DNA from: Alkalimonas collagenimarina
GTDB lineage: Bacteria > Pseudomonadota > Gammaproteobacteria > Enterobacterales > Alteromonadaceae
Direction: 5' to 3'
NCBI RefSeq assembly: GCF_030717845.1
Contig: NZ_JAUZVZ010000006.1
Coordinates: 62,001-126,000, forward strand
Length of the DNA stretch: 64,000 nucleotides
Position numbers and translations under genes: made by a program. Shown here piece after piece: positions 1-9,829 of this stretch. Below the pieces are notes generated by a model, which was not told where the DNA came from, searched no databases, and saw only the letters and a list, made by a program, of their open reading frames with translations. Position 1 is the stretch's first letter; the number at the start of each line of letters is the position of its first letter.

Positions 1-277
1 GTTGTTGTGCTTCAGCCAAGTCACCAGCTTGCACATCCACCACCAGCTTCCCCGTCAACAACGACCAGGGTTTCAGCTGCCAATGAATAGCGCGAAGTTC
101 AATCGACTGATAACGCGCGGCGGTCAGCTGACCCTGCCACAAGGTTCCCTGCACCAGACCAAGCCGCAACTCAGGCGGCAGGGGGGCCAACTTCAGCCAC
201 CAGGCCGCTGGGGTTAAAATCAATAAGCTCAACAGATAGACTGCACTGCCGAGCAGTACCATACTTCGAATACGCAT
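1..277 (-). CDS. gspN: Type II secretion protein GspN, N-terminal part (cut by window edge)
   Basis: The first 92 codons are present and the rest lies beyond base 1. The start ATG at 277 directly follows the gspM stop codon (278-280). The N-terminus begins MRIRSMVLLG and has one hydrophobic membrane segment at about residues 5-25, then a periplasmic stretch containing LRLGLVQGTLWQGQL, typical of GspN. GspN is a bitopic inner-membrane protein of the type II secretion system; it is dispensable in some species. It is the last gene of the gspC-N operon. The identification rests on operon position plus the N-terminal pattern. Confidence 0.85.
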   Translation of the reverse strand, partial: MRIRSMVLLGSAVYLLSLLILTPAAWWLKLAPLPPELRLGLVQGTLWQGQLTAARYQSIELRAIHWQLKPWSLLTGKLVVDVQAGDLAEAQQ

Positions 278-748
278 CTACTCTACCAAAATTCGTCGTA
301 CCTGAACGATGCCAGGTTGATTGGACAGACTGACATCCAGATTCACCAAGCGCAAGCCATGCTGGTAATGCAGATCGTGCAACCAACGTAACAATTGCTC
401 AAAAGCCACGTCATCCAGCACCAGCTGCATTTGCTCGTTTTGCGGCTGCATCCGATTGACGCGGATACCATACTGACGGGCACTGTTGGTCAGGATTTGC
501 GATAAGCTGCCGGAGCTGCGCTCGACACTGACGCCTGATTGTTGCAACTGCGGCAGCACCGAGTGCAACCAGAGCAGTTGCTGCTCCGCTTGTTGCAACG
601 CACGCTGATTGCTTGCTTTGGCCTGATGCACTGGTTGCCAAATCAGCCAGTAAAACAAAAATACAGCGATGGCAATCCCACAGACCAACACCAAGCGCTG
701 CTCTCGCTGTTGCAACGACTGCCACCACTGGTTCAGTTGCTGCTTCAT
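278..748 (-). CDS. gspM: Type II secretion inner-membrane protein GspM
   Basis: 156 aa, the usual GspM size. A short cytoplasmic N-terminus (MKQQLNQWWQSLQQREQR) is followed by one membrane segment at about 18-38, a glutamine-rich coiled-coil region and a C-terminal ferredoxin-like periplasmic domain. GspM partners GspL in the inner-membrane assembly platform and helps connect the GspE ATPase to the machine. The start overlaps the end of gspL by 4 nt (ATGA), so the two are translationally coupled. Confidence 0.93.
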   Translation of the reverse strand: MKQQLNQWWQSLQQREQRLVLVCGIAIAVFLFYWLIWQPVHQAKASNQRALQQAEQQLLWLHSVLPQLQQSGVSVERSSGSLSQILTNSARQYGIRVNRMQPQNEQMQLVLDDVAFEQLLRWLHDLHYQHGLRLVNLDVSLSNQPGIVQVRRILVE

Positions 749-1953
749 GGTTGGCTCCTCATGCTGACTGTGCCTTGCACTTTATTACCATCATTGCTCA
801 AAGCCCCTTGATCAACCTGATAGCCAGCTTGTTCTAATTGTGCCTTTAATCGATCAAAGCTTTGAAAGCTCTCAGCTCGGGCCTGAAAACGCAATTCGTT
901 GCGGCGTGCTTCGTAGCGCAAGTTATCCAGCTGAACTTCCTGCACAGTCGCCAAATTATTCTGCAACGCCTGCAACAAGCTCAAGAAGTGCTGCTGTTGG
1001 TCGCCACCACCGGCTTGTTGCAACTTTCGCTGCACCAAGGCCCTTAGGTTCACCACGCTTTCTCCCGGAAAAGCAGCCTGATAGGTGCTAATGGCCTCTT
1101 GTTGCAGTAAGCGTGCCTGCTGACCATAGCGCCAGCCTTCCACCGCTGTTAAACCGAGATATAAGATCAAACAGACACCTGACAGCACCGCGGCGACCCG
1201 CCACTGCTGCCAGAGCCTATTGCTTTGTCGTTTTGGGGCATACTCCCCCTGCAGTACATTAAAGGATTGTGATTGACTTTGCTTGGCCAATAGCAGCAAT
1301 GGCAGTTCAGGCTCGGCCAGCGTATGCGGCTGCTGGATATCATCAGGCCAGGGACTGAAGCTGATGAGTTCAGGCAAGGCAGCCAGTTGCAAATAATCCG
1401 ACCACCAATCCTGCTCAATACTGGTCGCTTGCCATTCTGCTTGTCGCAACAACCAGCTACCGTCGAGCTCAATGGCCGCAGGACCCTGATCAACCGGCAA
1501 CAGCAATGCATCGGGAAGCAGTTGACGGGGCTGAAAACCAGCATCTGCTAACCAGGACAACCATGAATCTAGCTGTTGCCGTTTGCATAGTGCGACTTGC
1601 TGCACGTAGTGTTCAGCTTGTTCCGGGCTGGCAGGCTCTTTTTTCAGCGCTGCATACGCCAGCCATAACTGCTCGATATCTTCGGTAACATCATCCTCCA
1701 GCATATAAGGCAATGCCTGCAGAATTTGTCGGCTTGGCTTGGTGGGCAGAATCACCTCTTTGAGCACCAGATCGGCAGCAGGCACCAGTGCGAGCACAGG
1801 GCGCGGGCCTAATCGCTCAGCCAATTCCGGCAGTTCGGCAGCGGAGCTCAGTGTACCTGAAGCGATCACCTCTTGACTCAGCGGCGTCCACACCAGCCAG
1901 CTGATGCTTTGTTCGGCACGACTTCCAAGCCGGATCAGCAGTTGTTCACTCAT
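745..1953 (-). CDS. gspL: Type II secretion platform protein GspL
   Basis: 402 aa. The N-terminal two thirds is a cytoplasmic actin-like domain that in the family binds the N-terminus of GspE. One membrane segment lies at about 250-270 (the VAAVLSGVCLILYLG region), followed by a periplasmic ferredoxin-like domain. It forms the platform with GspM, GspF and GspC. It overlaps gspK upstream and gspM downstream by 4 nt each. It is unusually rich in Gln and Leu, as are many proteins in this window. Confidence 0.95.
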   Translation of the reverse strand: MSEQLLIRLGSRAEQSISWLVWTPLSQEVIASGTLSSAAELPELAERLGPRPVLALVPAADLVLKEVILPTKPSRQILQALPYMLEDDVTEDIEQLWLAYAALKKEPASPEQAEHYVQQVALCKRQQLDSWLSWLADAGFQPRQLLPDALLLPVDQGPAAIELDGSWLLRQAEWQATSIEQDWWSDYLQLAALPELISFSPWPDDIQQPHTLAEPELPLLLLAKQSQSQSFNVLQGEYAPKRQSNRLWQQWRVAAVLSGVCLILYLGLTAVEGWRYGQQARLLQQEAISTYQAAFPGESVVNLRALVQRKLQQAGGGDQQQHFLSLLQALQNNLATVQEVQLDNLRYEARRNELRFQARAESFQSFDRLKAQLEQAGYQVDQGALSNDGNKVQGTVSMRSQP

Positions 1954-2945
1954 CCCGCGCCTCCTAAACGCCTGCTCATGATAGTGACTCCTTGATCCTG
2001 ATGCACTTTCAGCACGGACTCCATCGTCATCCCACTCTCCTGATAACCTATTCGGGCTGTTAATTTAAAATAGCTGGAGCTCACCGTCACCAGCTCTTTA
2101 ATGGCTTCATCCACCTCGATCCCGGCCAAAGCACCGGATCCCCAAAATTCATCCACCGACTCAAATCCATTGTCTGGACGATTAGCCACCAGATCCATCG
2201 CTGCCGATGGGTCCAGTTCAGCCACCAGGGCACTTAACAAAATAGCCGTGTCTTCAGTCAGTGTATTCACATTCAACTGCAGCACTTGCTCATCAGGGAT
2301 CACGCAGATATAAGGCTGCAACAGCTTATAATCATCTGGCGTGATCTGGTAAATAGCACGCAGTTCCGTCTCGGTTGCCATCAAGGTATTGCCAGCATAA
2401 TACGGATAAACCAAGGCAGCATAGTCATCGTCTTCGGCACTACCCGCGGTGCGCAACAAGGTATCTTCATCCAACCAATCCGCAATGCGTGCCATCAAAA
2501 ACTCTGCTGGCATCGATAAATCCGTCGCCACCAGCTCCAGCAAACGCTGAAAGCTTTGTTGGGCCGGTGTTGCCTCGGTGTTCATTTGCCCGGATGGATC
2601 AGCTGCCTGATACAACGCATTTAAATTGAAGCAACTCTGCAGATCGGTAATCACACCGCTAATGGTGCCATCCGGCACTGGAAATACCGCGCCCTGCAAT
2701 GCCCAGTCTTGCCCCAAATGCGCTGTTTCCTGCCCTTGCAACGAGCGCCTCAGCACTTGTCGGGCGAACGCTTCCGTCCCCATGGCATACCAAAATGCCT
2801 GCTGTTGCTGCTGTAAGTTTTGCTGTCGCTGCAAGGTCAACTGCAAGCGACCACTCATATTGACCGCGATCACCACCACAATGGCCACAATCATCAACAC
2901 CATCACCAAGGCCACACCACGCTGACGACTCTGAAGATGCATCAT
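1950..2945 (-). CDS. gspK: Type II secretion minor pseudopilin GspK
   Basis: 331 aa. The N-terminus has a prepilin-type leader ending in RG before a hydrophobic helix (VALVMVLMIVAIVVVI). This fits GspK, which lacks the Glu5 of other pseudopilins. The large inserted globular domain gives the typical length of over 300 aa. In the family GspK caps the GspI-GspJ-GspK tip complex of the pseudopilus. The start at 2945 overlaps the gspJ stop (ATGA); a second ATG follows immediately, so the start may be 2945 or 2942. Confidence 0.95.
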   Translation of the reverse strand: MMHLQSRQRGVALVMVLMIVAIVVVIAVNMSGRLQLTLQRQQNLQQQQQAFWYAMGTEAFARQVLRRSLQGQETAHLGQDWALQGAVFPVPDGTISGVITDLQSCFNLNALYQAADPSGQMNTEATPAQQSFQRLLELVATDLSMPAEFLMARIADWLDEDTLLRTAGSAEDDDYAALVYPYYAGNTLMATETELRAIYQITPDDYKLLQPYICVIPDEQVLQLNVNTLTEDTAILLSALVAELDPSAAMDLVANRPDNGFESVDEFWGSGALAGIEVDEAIKELVTVSSSYFKLTARIGYQESGMTMESVLKVHQDQGVTIMSRRLGGAG

Positions 2946-3592
2946 CGTATCTGCTCCCCGGCAGTGGCATTCTCATTCGGTAGCAACACCACCTTTTCGA
3001 TCAATCCCAACTCGTTATGCGTTAATCGAATACGCACCGCTTGTGGCCAGGACGCATCGCGCCAGCTATCTTCCCACGCCTCGCCCTGTAGAAAACCAAA
3101 CTCCAGCTCTGCAATGTCTTCTAACAACACCTGCACCCGCGGCTCAGTGCCGGTGATGGCGTCAGGGTACAAGGTAAATAAACGCTGCAATTGCTCTTCT
3201 TGCAAGCGATAGCCCAGTAGTTGCAATTCACTGCGTGGTAACACCATGCCGGGATTGCGCCAACCATGGCGAGCAAAACCCAAAGCACCATCTTCACTTT
3301 CCAGCAAAAAACGACCGCCCCAGAAACGCTCTTTTTGCGCGGCTTCACCTTGGATCCGTACATGACGCAAGCTGATTTGCATCAAGTCCCGCTCCATTAC
3401 CATCAAGGCAAACTGTAGCTTTTGCAACCGCTCAGCAGCTTGTTGCGATAATCGGTCGCCTTCAGTCACACTGTTTAACACGGCAAAAGAAGCCAGACCC
3501 ACCATAGCAAAAATCGCCACAGCCAACAGCATTTCGATAAAAGTGAAGCCATCAATACGCTTCAGGCCACAGGCTCTGACTTTAATTCGCAT
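2942..3592 (-). CDS. gspJ: Type II secretion minor pseudopilin GspJ
   Basis: About 216 aa from the ATG at 3592. An upstream in-frame TTG at 3604 is possible but less likely. The prepilin cleavage motif G/FTFIEM is followed by a hydrophobic helix (LLAVAIFAMVGLASFAVL) with Glu5 present. The C-terminal region fits the GspJ family. It is a pseudopilus tip component with GspI and GspK and is processed by the prepilin peptidase, which is not encoded in this window. It overlaps gspI by 11 nt. Confidence 0.93.
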   Translation of the reverse strand: MRIKVRACGLKRIDGFTFIEMLLAVAIFAMVGLASFAVLNSVTEGDRLSQQAAERLQKLQFALMVMERDLMQISLRHVRIQGEAAQKERFWGGRFLLESEDGALGFARHGWRNPGMVLPRSELQLLGYRLQEEQLQRLFTLYPDAITGTEPRVQVLLEDIAELEFGFLQGEAWEDSWRDASWPQAVRIRLTHNELGLIEKVVLLPNENATAGEQIR

Positions 3593-3953
3593 GTGGCCGT
3601 CCAATAAAGGTGATTAATTGGTACAGTATTTCATCCGGTTGCTCGACCAAACTGACCTGCACTTCCACCTGACGCAAATCATTGTCTTCCACCGCCGTGA
3701 CCCGCTGCTGCCAACGCCACTGGCGATTGCCCAGTTCTACCTCACCCTGCTCTTGTTCTGCTGGCGGCCATCGCGTTTCCAATTGCAACAAGGTCAGTTG
3801 GTTGGTCGCCACGTAGCTGGCAAACGTCATATCCTCCAGCATGGTCACCGCTCGGATATGCTCCGTTACCGTTCGCATAACCGCTAGCCCTGCAGTAGCA
3901 AAGATAGCCAGTGCAAACAGCACTTCGATCAAGGTAAAGCCACGCGGCTTCAT
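3582..3953 (-). CDS. gspI: Type II secretion minor pseudopilin GspI
   Basis: 123 aa. The start was chosen at the ATG at 3953 because it gives the short leader MKPRG before FTLIEVLFALAIF and a 4-nt overlap with the gspH stop. A longer reading frame upstream would place the prepilin motif 27 residues in. Glu5 is present after the cleavage site. GspI nucleates the tip complex with GspJ and GspK. Confidence 0.93.
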   Translation of the reverse strand: MKPRGFTLIEVLFALAIFATAGLAVMRTVTEHIRAVTMLEDMTFASYVATNQLTLLQLETRWPPAEQEQGEVELGNRQWRWQQRVTAVEDNDLRQVEVQVSLVEQPDEILYQLITFIGRPHAN

Positions 3954-4543
3954 GGTAGCTGGCTCCCCACCTGCTCGCGATACAGCGGAATACTGAACTC
4001 GCCCCGCACCTCGACATACCAAAAAGGTCGTTCGCTCTCATCCTGCAAAATCAGTTGAAACGGCGTAATTTCACCAGACGATAAGATAAAAATATGTGGC
4101 AGCACAGCGACATCATCAGCTTGGCCTTGCTCGGCCTCCAAGGCGTCGGCTGCCCAATTTAATTCACCAAGCAAGCTATCCTCTTGCCAGGGTAGTCCTT
4201 CGAGTTCCAGTTTAAGCTCCTGCCCAGCTGGCAGTTCGTGCCACAATAATGAGGCCGGGCTATCGGCTGGCAGCCACTTGTCGTTATCAGGCTGGTATAC
4301 CAGAAACTCATAACCATTGGGTTTAATGACTACGCCCCATTCTTGCTGCCGCATTAAGGCCGTTTCAGCGGCATAGTGAAATAGCTGCTGAAAGCGATGC
4401 GCTTCTTGCTCTAACTGATCATCCCGGTTATCCCAAGAGAAATTGACCACCACCGCGCTGACCAGTAAGCCAAACAGCAAAATCACTAGTATCACTTCCA
4501 GTAGGGTAAACCCTATCTGCTTGCTGGCGGTACGCTGCATCAA
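3950..4543 (-). CDS. gspH: Type II secretion minor pseudopilin GspH
   Basis: 197 aa, type IV pilin-like. The leader ends in IG before FTLLEVILVILLFGLLVSAV, a classic N-methylation/cleavage motif. The globular domain that follows matches the GspH (FimT-like) type in length. GspH sits between the tip complex and the GspG shaft of the pseudopilus. It lies 5 nt downstream of gspG and overlaps gspI by 4 nt. Confidence 0.93.
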   Translation of the reverse strand: MMQRTASKQIGFTLLEVILVILLFGLLVSAVVVNFSWDNRDDQLEQEAHRFQQLFHYAAETALMRQQEWGVVIKPNGYEFLVYQPDNDKWLPADSPASLLWHELPAGQELKLELEGLPWQEDSLLGELNWAADALEAEQGQADDVAVLPHIFILSSGEITPFQLILQDESERPFWYVEVRGEFSIPLYREQVGSQLP

Positions 4544-4548
4544 TGCTC

Positions 4549-4974
4549 TCAGTTATTATTGTCGATATCCCAGTTGCCAATATCGTCATCGGTACCGGGC
4601 ACCCCATCCGGTCCCATGCTAAAAATATCAATACGGCCGAACTGCCCCGGGCTTGCCAGTTGGTAATCTTGTCCCCATGGGTCACGTGGTAAGCGTCGGA
4701 TAAAACCACCTTCGGGAAAAGAGCGAGGCACTGGTTCTGACGCTGCCGGTTCAACCAGAGCACGCAGACCCTGCTCCGAAGTAGGATAAAAGCCATTGCG
4801 TAACCGGTACATATCCAGCGCATTTTCCAGCTGCTGAATATCGACCACCGCTTTCTGGCGATCGGCCTCTTCTTTATTGCCCATCACATTTGGTACCACC
4901 AGGCTAGCGATAATACCCAGAATCACGATAACAACCATTAATTCCAGTAAACTAAACCCTTGCTGCTTTTTCAT
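4549..4974 (-). CDS. gspG: Type II secretion major pseudopilin GspG
   Basis: 141 aa from the ATG at 4974, preceded by AGGTGGG as ribosome site. An in-frame GTG at 4983 would overlap gspF and is less likely. Leader MKKQQG, then FSLLELMVVIVILGIIASLV. The C-terminal part has the family features TSEQGLRALVEPA, WGQDYQ and the calcium-binding region GPDGVPGTDDDIGNW. It is the shaft subunit of the pseudopilus. Confidence 0.97.
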   Translation of the reverse strand: MKKQQGFSLLELMVVIVILGIIASLVVPNVMGNKEEADRQKAVVDIQQLENALDMYRLRNGFYPTSEQGLRALVEPAASEPVPRSFPEGGFIRRLPRDPWGQDYQLASPGQFGRIDIFSMGPDGVPGTDDDIGNWDIDNNN

Positions 4975-4975
4975 G

Positions 4976-6196
4976 TTACCCACCTACCATATGATTAAGT
5001 TCGAGGATCGGCAGCAAAATTGCCAGCACGATCAAAAAGACAATAATTGCCAGGGTAATCACTACCACCGGCTTAAAAATTTCCAGCGTGACCGTCATGG
5101 TCATTTCAAACTCCCGGTCAAGCGTATCTGCCGTGCGGATCAGCATGGTATTGAGTTGACCACTTTTTTCACCGCTGGCAATCATATGCAGCATCATCGG
5201 CGGAAACAACTTGGTTTGCTCCAACGCATTGCGAAGTGAACTGCCTTCACGCACCTTTAAGGTGGCTTCCGCCACCGCCTGCTTCATATAACTATTGCTC
5301 AGGACATCACCACTGATGCGCATCGCCTCCAACAGTGGTACCGAACTGGCATTCAAAATACTCAAGGTGCGGGCAAAGCGGGCCGTGTTAATACTGCGGA
5401 TCACCTTGCCGACCAAAGCGCTGCTTAATAAGAACTGATCGTAACGATAACGCATGTCTTTGCGCCGCAACAGCCGCTCAATCAGCACAGCCAACAGCAG
5501 TATCGACAACAGGATCCAGATACCATAACTACGCACCACATCACTGGCACCGATCATAAAGCGGGTTAGCAACGGCAGCTGCTGGCCCATATGCTCAAAC
5601 TGCTCAGTAATTTGTGGCACGACGGCCGACAGCAAAATCGCAATCACCGCAATCGCCACAAACACCATCACCACCGGATAAATCGACGCCATTAAAATCT
5701 GATTGCGCATATGCTGACGCTGTTCAGTGTAATCGGCCAGTCGGTTTAACACCTGATCAAGATGGCCTGATTTTTCACCCGCGGCTACCATGGAGCGATA
5801 TAAGTGATCGAACACATGCGGAAATTCTGCCAACCCCTCAGCCAGACTATAGCCTTCGACGACTTTAGACCGTACTCCCATCAACATGTTCTTCAGCCGA
5901 GGTTTTTCGCATTGCTCAGCAACCGCCAGCAAGGCATTTTCAATCGGCAAGGCTGCCGCCACCAAAGTAGCCAGCTGTCTGGTGATTAGTGCCAATTCTG
6001 CAGTGGGGATTTTGCGTTTAAACCAGCTTTTGCTGGCCGAGATGGCTTTTTCTTGTCTGGATGCCACTTCCACTGTTAGCGGTGTTAACTTACGTTCTCG
6101 TAATAACTGCCGGGCCTGGCGCGCGTTATCCGCTTCCAGTACTCCCTTGCTCTTGCGACCCCTGCCATCCAGTGCCTGATATTCAAAAGCCGCCAC
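4976..6196 (-). CDS. gspF: Type II secretion inner-membrane platform protein GspF
   Basis: 406 aa with two T2SSF repeats and three membrane segments, including about 170-195 (VVMVFVAIAVIAILLSAVV) and the C-terminal VVVITLAIIVFLIVLAILLP. It starts with GTG at 6194-6196, which shares its G with the gspE stop (TAGTG). GspF is the polytopic core of the assembly platform. The motif GEKSGHLDQVL and its repeat GEKSGQLNTML are characteristic. Confidence 0.97.
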   Translation of the reverse strand: MAAFEYQALDGRGRKSKGVLEADNARQARQLLRERKLTPLTVEVASRQEKAISASKSWFKRKIPTAELALITRQLATLVAAALPIENALLAVAEQCEKPRLKNMLMGVRSKVVEGYSLAEGLAEFPHVFDHLYRSMVAAGEKSGHLDQVLNRLADYTEQRQHMRNQILMASIYPVVMVFVAIAVIAILLSAVVPQITEQFEHMGQQLPLLTRFMIGASDVVRSYGIWILLSILLLAVLIERLLRRKDMRYRYDQFLLSSALVGKVIRSINTARFARTLSILNASSVPLLEAMRISGDVLSNSYMKQAVAEATLKVREGSSLRNALEQTKLFPPMMLHMIASGEKSGQLNTMLIRTADTLDREFEMTMTVTLEIFKPVVVITLAIIVFLIVLAILLPILELNHMVGG

Positions 6197-7722
6197 TACA
6201 AGTCCTCACGGGTGACGCGCAGCACCTCTTCCAAGGTGGTTTGTCCCAATAAAACTTTATCAAAACCATCCCGCCGAATACTGGGGCAGTTCGGCCGAAT
6301 GTATTTCTCGATCAACTGCTCACCCTGACGGTTATGGATCATCTCCCTGCAGTGATCATCCACCACCAACAGCTCATGAATACCGGTACGGCCCCGATAC
6401 CCGGTAAAGTTGCAATGCTCACAGCCTTTGGCCCGATAAATCAGCGCGTTGTCTTTTTTCTGTACCCCGAGCAGGTTGCGTTCTTCTTTATCCGGAGTAT
6501 GTGCTTCTTTGCAATGCGGGCATAAGGTTCGCACCAACCGCTGCGCTAACACTCCGAGCAAACTGGAAGACAACAAAAAGGGCTCAATACCCATATCTTC
6601 CAATCGGGTAATGGCACCAGCGGCCGTGTTGGTGTGCAAAGTCGACATCACCAAATGGCCGGTTAAACTAGCTTGCACGGCTATTTGCGCCGTTTCCAAA
6701 TCACGAATCTCACCGACCATCACCACATCTGGATCTTGCCGCAAAATAGCACGTAAACCACGGGCAAAGGTCATATTGACCTTGGTATTCACCTGGGTCT
6801 GACCAATACCTTCCAGCTCGTATTCGATTGGATCTTCCACCGTCAGAATATTGCGATCCTTGGTGTTAATCTCGGTCAGGCCGGCATACAGGGTGGTACT
6901 TTTACCGGAGCCGGTGGGCCCGGTCACCAGCAAAATCCCGTGTGGCTTTAAAATTAATTTGGAAAACTGCTGCTGAATAGCCAGCGTCATGCCTAAATCA
7001 GCCAGATTCAGGTGCGAGGTGTTTTTGTCCAGTAAGCGCAGCACCACCCGTTCGCCGTGACTGGACGGCATGGTCGAAACCCGCACATCTACTGCCCGCC
7101 CAGCGATTTTTAAGCTGATACGGCCATCTTGTGGCACCCGCTTTTCAGCAATATCCAACTTGGCCATGACTTTAATCCGCGACACCAGTAAGCTGGACAG
7201 CTTGCGATTGGGCCGGAGCACTTCCCGCAAAATACCATCGACCCGAAAACGCACCACTAATGCTTTTTCAAAGGTTTCAACATGAATATCCGAAGCACCC
7301 AGCTTGATCGCTTCGCCCAGCATGGCATTGATCAGCTTAATAATCGGCGCATCGTCTTCGTTATCGAGCAAATCTTCGCTTTCCGGAATGTCATCGGCCA
7401 GCGAGGCCAGATTCACCTCATTACCGATGTCTTGCATGATTTGCTGAGCTTCAGACGAGTCTCGCTGATAGCTCGCTTCCAGAATGCTTTCAAATTCGAG
7501 CGCCGACAACCGGGTAATGCTGAACGAATCCGACAACATGCGCCGTACTTCCAGCACAGCTTCCGGCTTCGTCGCTGGCTGAACATAAAGCATGAAGCCC
7601 TCGGCTTGCTGTTGCAGCAACACCGAATGACGTTTGGCAAAGGCAAATGGCAGACGAATACGAGCACTGACCGGTTGCGCTTCAGGCAACTCGTCATGCT
7701 CCATCAACAACTCGCTATCCAT
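6196..7722 (-). CDS. gspE: Type II secretion ATPase GspE
   Basis: 508 aa. An N-terminal GspL-binding domain is followed by the secretion ATPase domain. Walker A ([10 protein letters not shown]) is at about 265-274, then the Asp box ([14 protein letters not shown]), Walker B ([12 protein letters not shown]) and the His box ([14 protein letters not shown]). The four-cysteine zinc motif CPHC / CEHC lies near residues 395-440. GspE powers pseudopilus assembly on the cytoplasmic face. The start overlaps the gspD stop by one base (TAATG). Confidence 0.98.
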   Translation of the reverse strand: MDSELLMEHDELPEAQPVSARIRLPFAFAKRHSVLLQQQAEGFMLYVQPATKPEAVLEVRRMLSDSFSITRLSALEFESILEASYQRDSSEAQQIMQDIGNEVNLASLADDIPESEDLLDNEDDAPIIKLINAMLGEAIKLGASDIHVETFEKALVVRFRVDGILREVLRPNRKLSSLLVSRIKVMAKLDIAEKRVPQDGRISLKIAGRAVDVRVSTMPSSHGERVVLRLLDKNTSHLNLADLGMTLAIQQQFSKLILKPHGILLVTGPTGSGKSTTLYAGLTEINTKDRNILTVEDPIEYELEGIGQTQVNTKVNMTFARGLRAILRQDPDVVMVGEIRDLETAQIAVQASLTGHLVMSTLHTNTAAGAITRLEDMGIEPFLLSSSLLGVLAQRLVRTLCPHCKEAHTPDKEERNLLGVQKKDNALIYRAKGCEHCNFTGYRGRTGIHELLVVDDHCREMIHNRQGEQLIEKYIRPNCPSIRRDGFDKVLLGQTTLEEVLRVTREDL

Positions 7723-9827
7723 TAGTCCTGCTTCCTATCTTGCTGCAGATATTCATCAAAGGTCGGCGGCAAGATCAAACTATCGTCCCACTCTGGCAAA
7801 ACAGCTTGTGGTGTTCTTGGCATCAACTGAATGCCACGCTGATCACGCTCTAACTGCTCAGCGCGAATGTAATTGTATTTGCGTTGGCTCATCTCCGACA
7901 TAGTGGCACCGTCACGGACGATGGAGGCCCGGATAAACACCATCAAATTTCGTTTGCGTTTGCTGACGCTGGTCGATTTAAACAAATGGCCCAAGATAGG
8001 AATATCACCCAATAGTGGAACTTTTGAAGAACTTTCCTGCACATCTTCATCAATCAAGCCACCTAGTACCACAGTGGCGCCATCATCGGCCATCACGGTG
8101 GTACGGATTTCCCGTTTATTGATGGTGATATCAACTGCCGTCGCACCACCGATACTGGACACTTCCTGCTCAATCATCAACTGAACAGCATCGCCTTCAT
8201 TGATCTGCGGCGTCACTTTCAGTTTAATCCCCACTTCCTGCCGGTTCACCTGCTGGAACGGGTTGTCATTATTAGAGCCAGTGGTCGATCCGGTGATCAC
8301 CGGCACTTCCTGCCCAACCAGAAAGAAGGCTTCCTGATTGTCCATGGTGGTAATATGCGGCGTAGCCAGAATATTGGAATTGGTGCTGGTGCGTACTGCC
8401 TGCAGTACAGCCCCCCAATTGCCCTGATACACCCCCAGCATAGCGCCGTTTAAGCCTTGTAATGCTTGCGCTAACCCGGAGTAATCCCGGTTACCGTCCG
8501 GCGTTACCGTTTCAATGATTTGCCCGGTAGCAGGATCCCGCGTTCTGGTCGTAGTACCACGGGTAAATTGAGAGGCTTGTGCGGCACCCGCGGCGATACT
8601 GGAAATAGGCACCACATTGCCGGTACTGAAGTTGGTCAGACCGCCGTCTTCATGGATCCACTGCACCCCAAAGTCGGTGCCATCGCCATCAAATACTTCC
8701 ACAATAATGGCTTCAACCAGCACCTGAGCACGACGGATATCCAGTTGGCGAATGACATCTTCGAGTGAACGCAAAATATCAGGTTGAGCGGTAATAATGA
8801 CCGAGTTGCTATCGGCATGAGCTTCTATGCTCACATTACGGCCCTGACTAGCACGGCGCCCTTGCGGCTGTTGTTGCTGTGACTGACCGCTGGCTTCTGT
8901 CACAATGGTTTCGCCGACACTTTTTAACACAGAGATCAGCTCTTCGGCTTTGGCGTACTTCAGATAAAACACCCGGGTATTGCCACTGGTTTCCAGCTCG
9001 GCATCCAATCGCTGCACCAGCTCAACCACACGTTGACGCGCCTGTGGCTCACCGCTAACCACTACACTATTGGTGCGTTCATCGGCCACAATGCGAGGAA
9101 TAAGAAAGTCTGGCTGCTCACCACGCCCCTGAGAGCGGTAGATGCTTTCCAGAATTCGCACCATTTCACTGGCTGAACCATAGTTTAAGCGAATAATTTC
9201 AACTTCCTGATCACCAGCCCGATCTACCCGTTGGATAATATCCACCATCCGGTTCACGGTAGCGGCAGGCCCGGTCATCATTAACACATTGGAGGGATCA
9301 TAATTGACCACATGGCCGCTGCCCGCCTGATTGACAAACTGGCGCAGTAAAGGCGCTAATTCGCGCACCGAAACATTGCGCACCTGCACCACCCGGGTCA
9401 CCATTTCATCACCCATGCCGGGATTTTCATCACCCACCACTGGAATATTTGACGTTTTGGCATCTTTGCCACGCACCACTTTCAGTACACCACTTTCCAT
9501 TTCCACCACAGCAAAGCCGTAGACTTCCAACACGTTGAGGAAAAACTGGTAATACTGATCGGCATTGAGCATTTCATAGCTGCGCACATTGACACGGCCA
9601 CGCACCTGAGGCTCGACGATGATGGTTCGCTCCAGATTCATGCCCACAATGCTAATAAACTCATTGATATCGGTGCCACGGAAGTTGGGTGAATACATCA
9701 CTTCTTCTTCATTGGCGTGAATAGAATAACTGAGTAAAACGGCCAAACCCAGCACTGCAAACTTGCGGCTACACCGCTGTAAAAAAGACCCTGACTGCAT
9801 TGTGTATGTCACCATCTGCTTCATCAT
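7722..9827 (-). CDS. gspD: Type II secretion outer-membrane secretin GspD
   Basis: 701 aa. The signal peptide lies within the first 40 residues ([20 protein letters not shown]). The N0 domain ([15 protein letters not shown]) and three repeated N1-N3 domains follow, then the C-terminal secretin domain with [14 protein letters not shown]. There is a Gln-rich linker in N3 (about 315-325). In the family 15 copies form the outer-membrane channel. The start may be either of two adjacent ATGs (9827 or 9824). It lies 2 nt downstream of gspC. Confidence 0.98.
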   Translation of the reverse strand: MMKQMVTYTMQSGSFLQRCSRKFAVLGLAVLLSYSIHANEEEVMYSPNFRGTDINEFISIVGMNLERTIIVEPQVRGRVNVRSYEMLNADQYYQFFLNVLEVYGFAVVEMESGVLKVVRGKDAKTSNIPVVGDENPGMGDEMVTRVVQVRNVSVRELAPLLRQFVNQAGSGHVVNYDPSNVLMMTGPAATVNRMVDIIQRVDRAGDQEVEIIRLNYGSASEMVRILESIYRSQGRGEQPDFLIPRIVADERTNSVVVSGEPQARQRVVELVQRLDAELETSGNTRVFYLKYAKAEELISVLKSVGETIVTEASGQSQQQQPQGRRASQGRNVSIEAHADSNSVIITAQPDILRSLEDVIRQLDIRRAQVLVEAIIVEVFDGDGTDFGVQWIHEDGGLTNFSTGNVVPISSIAAGAAQASQFTRGTTTRTRDPATGQIIETVTPDGNRDYSGLAQALQGLNGAMLGVYQGNWGAVLQAVRTSTNSNILATPHITTMDNQEAFFLVGQEVPVITGSTTGSNNDNPFQQVNRQEVGIKLKVTPQINEGDAVQLMIEQEVSSIGGATAVDITINKREIRTTVMADDGATVVLGGLIDEDVQESSSKVPLLGDIPILGHLFKSTSVSKRKRNLMVFIRASIVRDGATMSEMSQRKYNYIRAEQLERDQRGIQLMPRTPQAVLPEWDDSLILPPTFDEYLQQDRKQD

Positions 9828-9829
9828 TA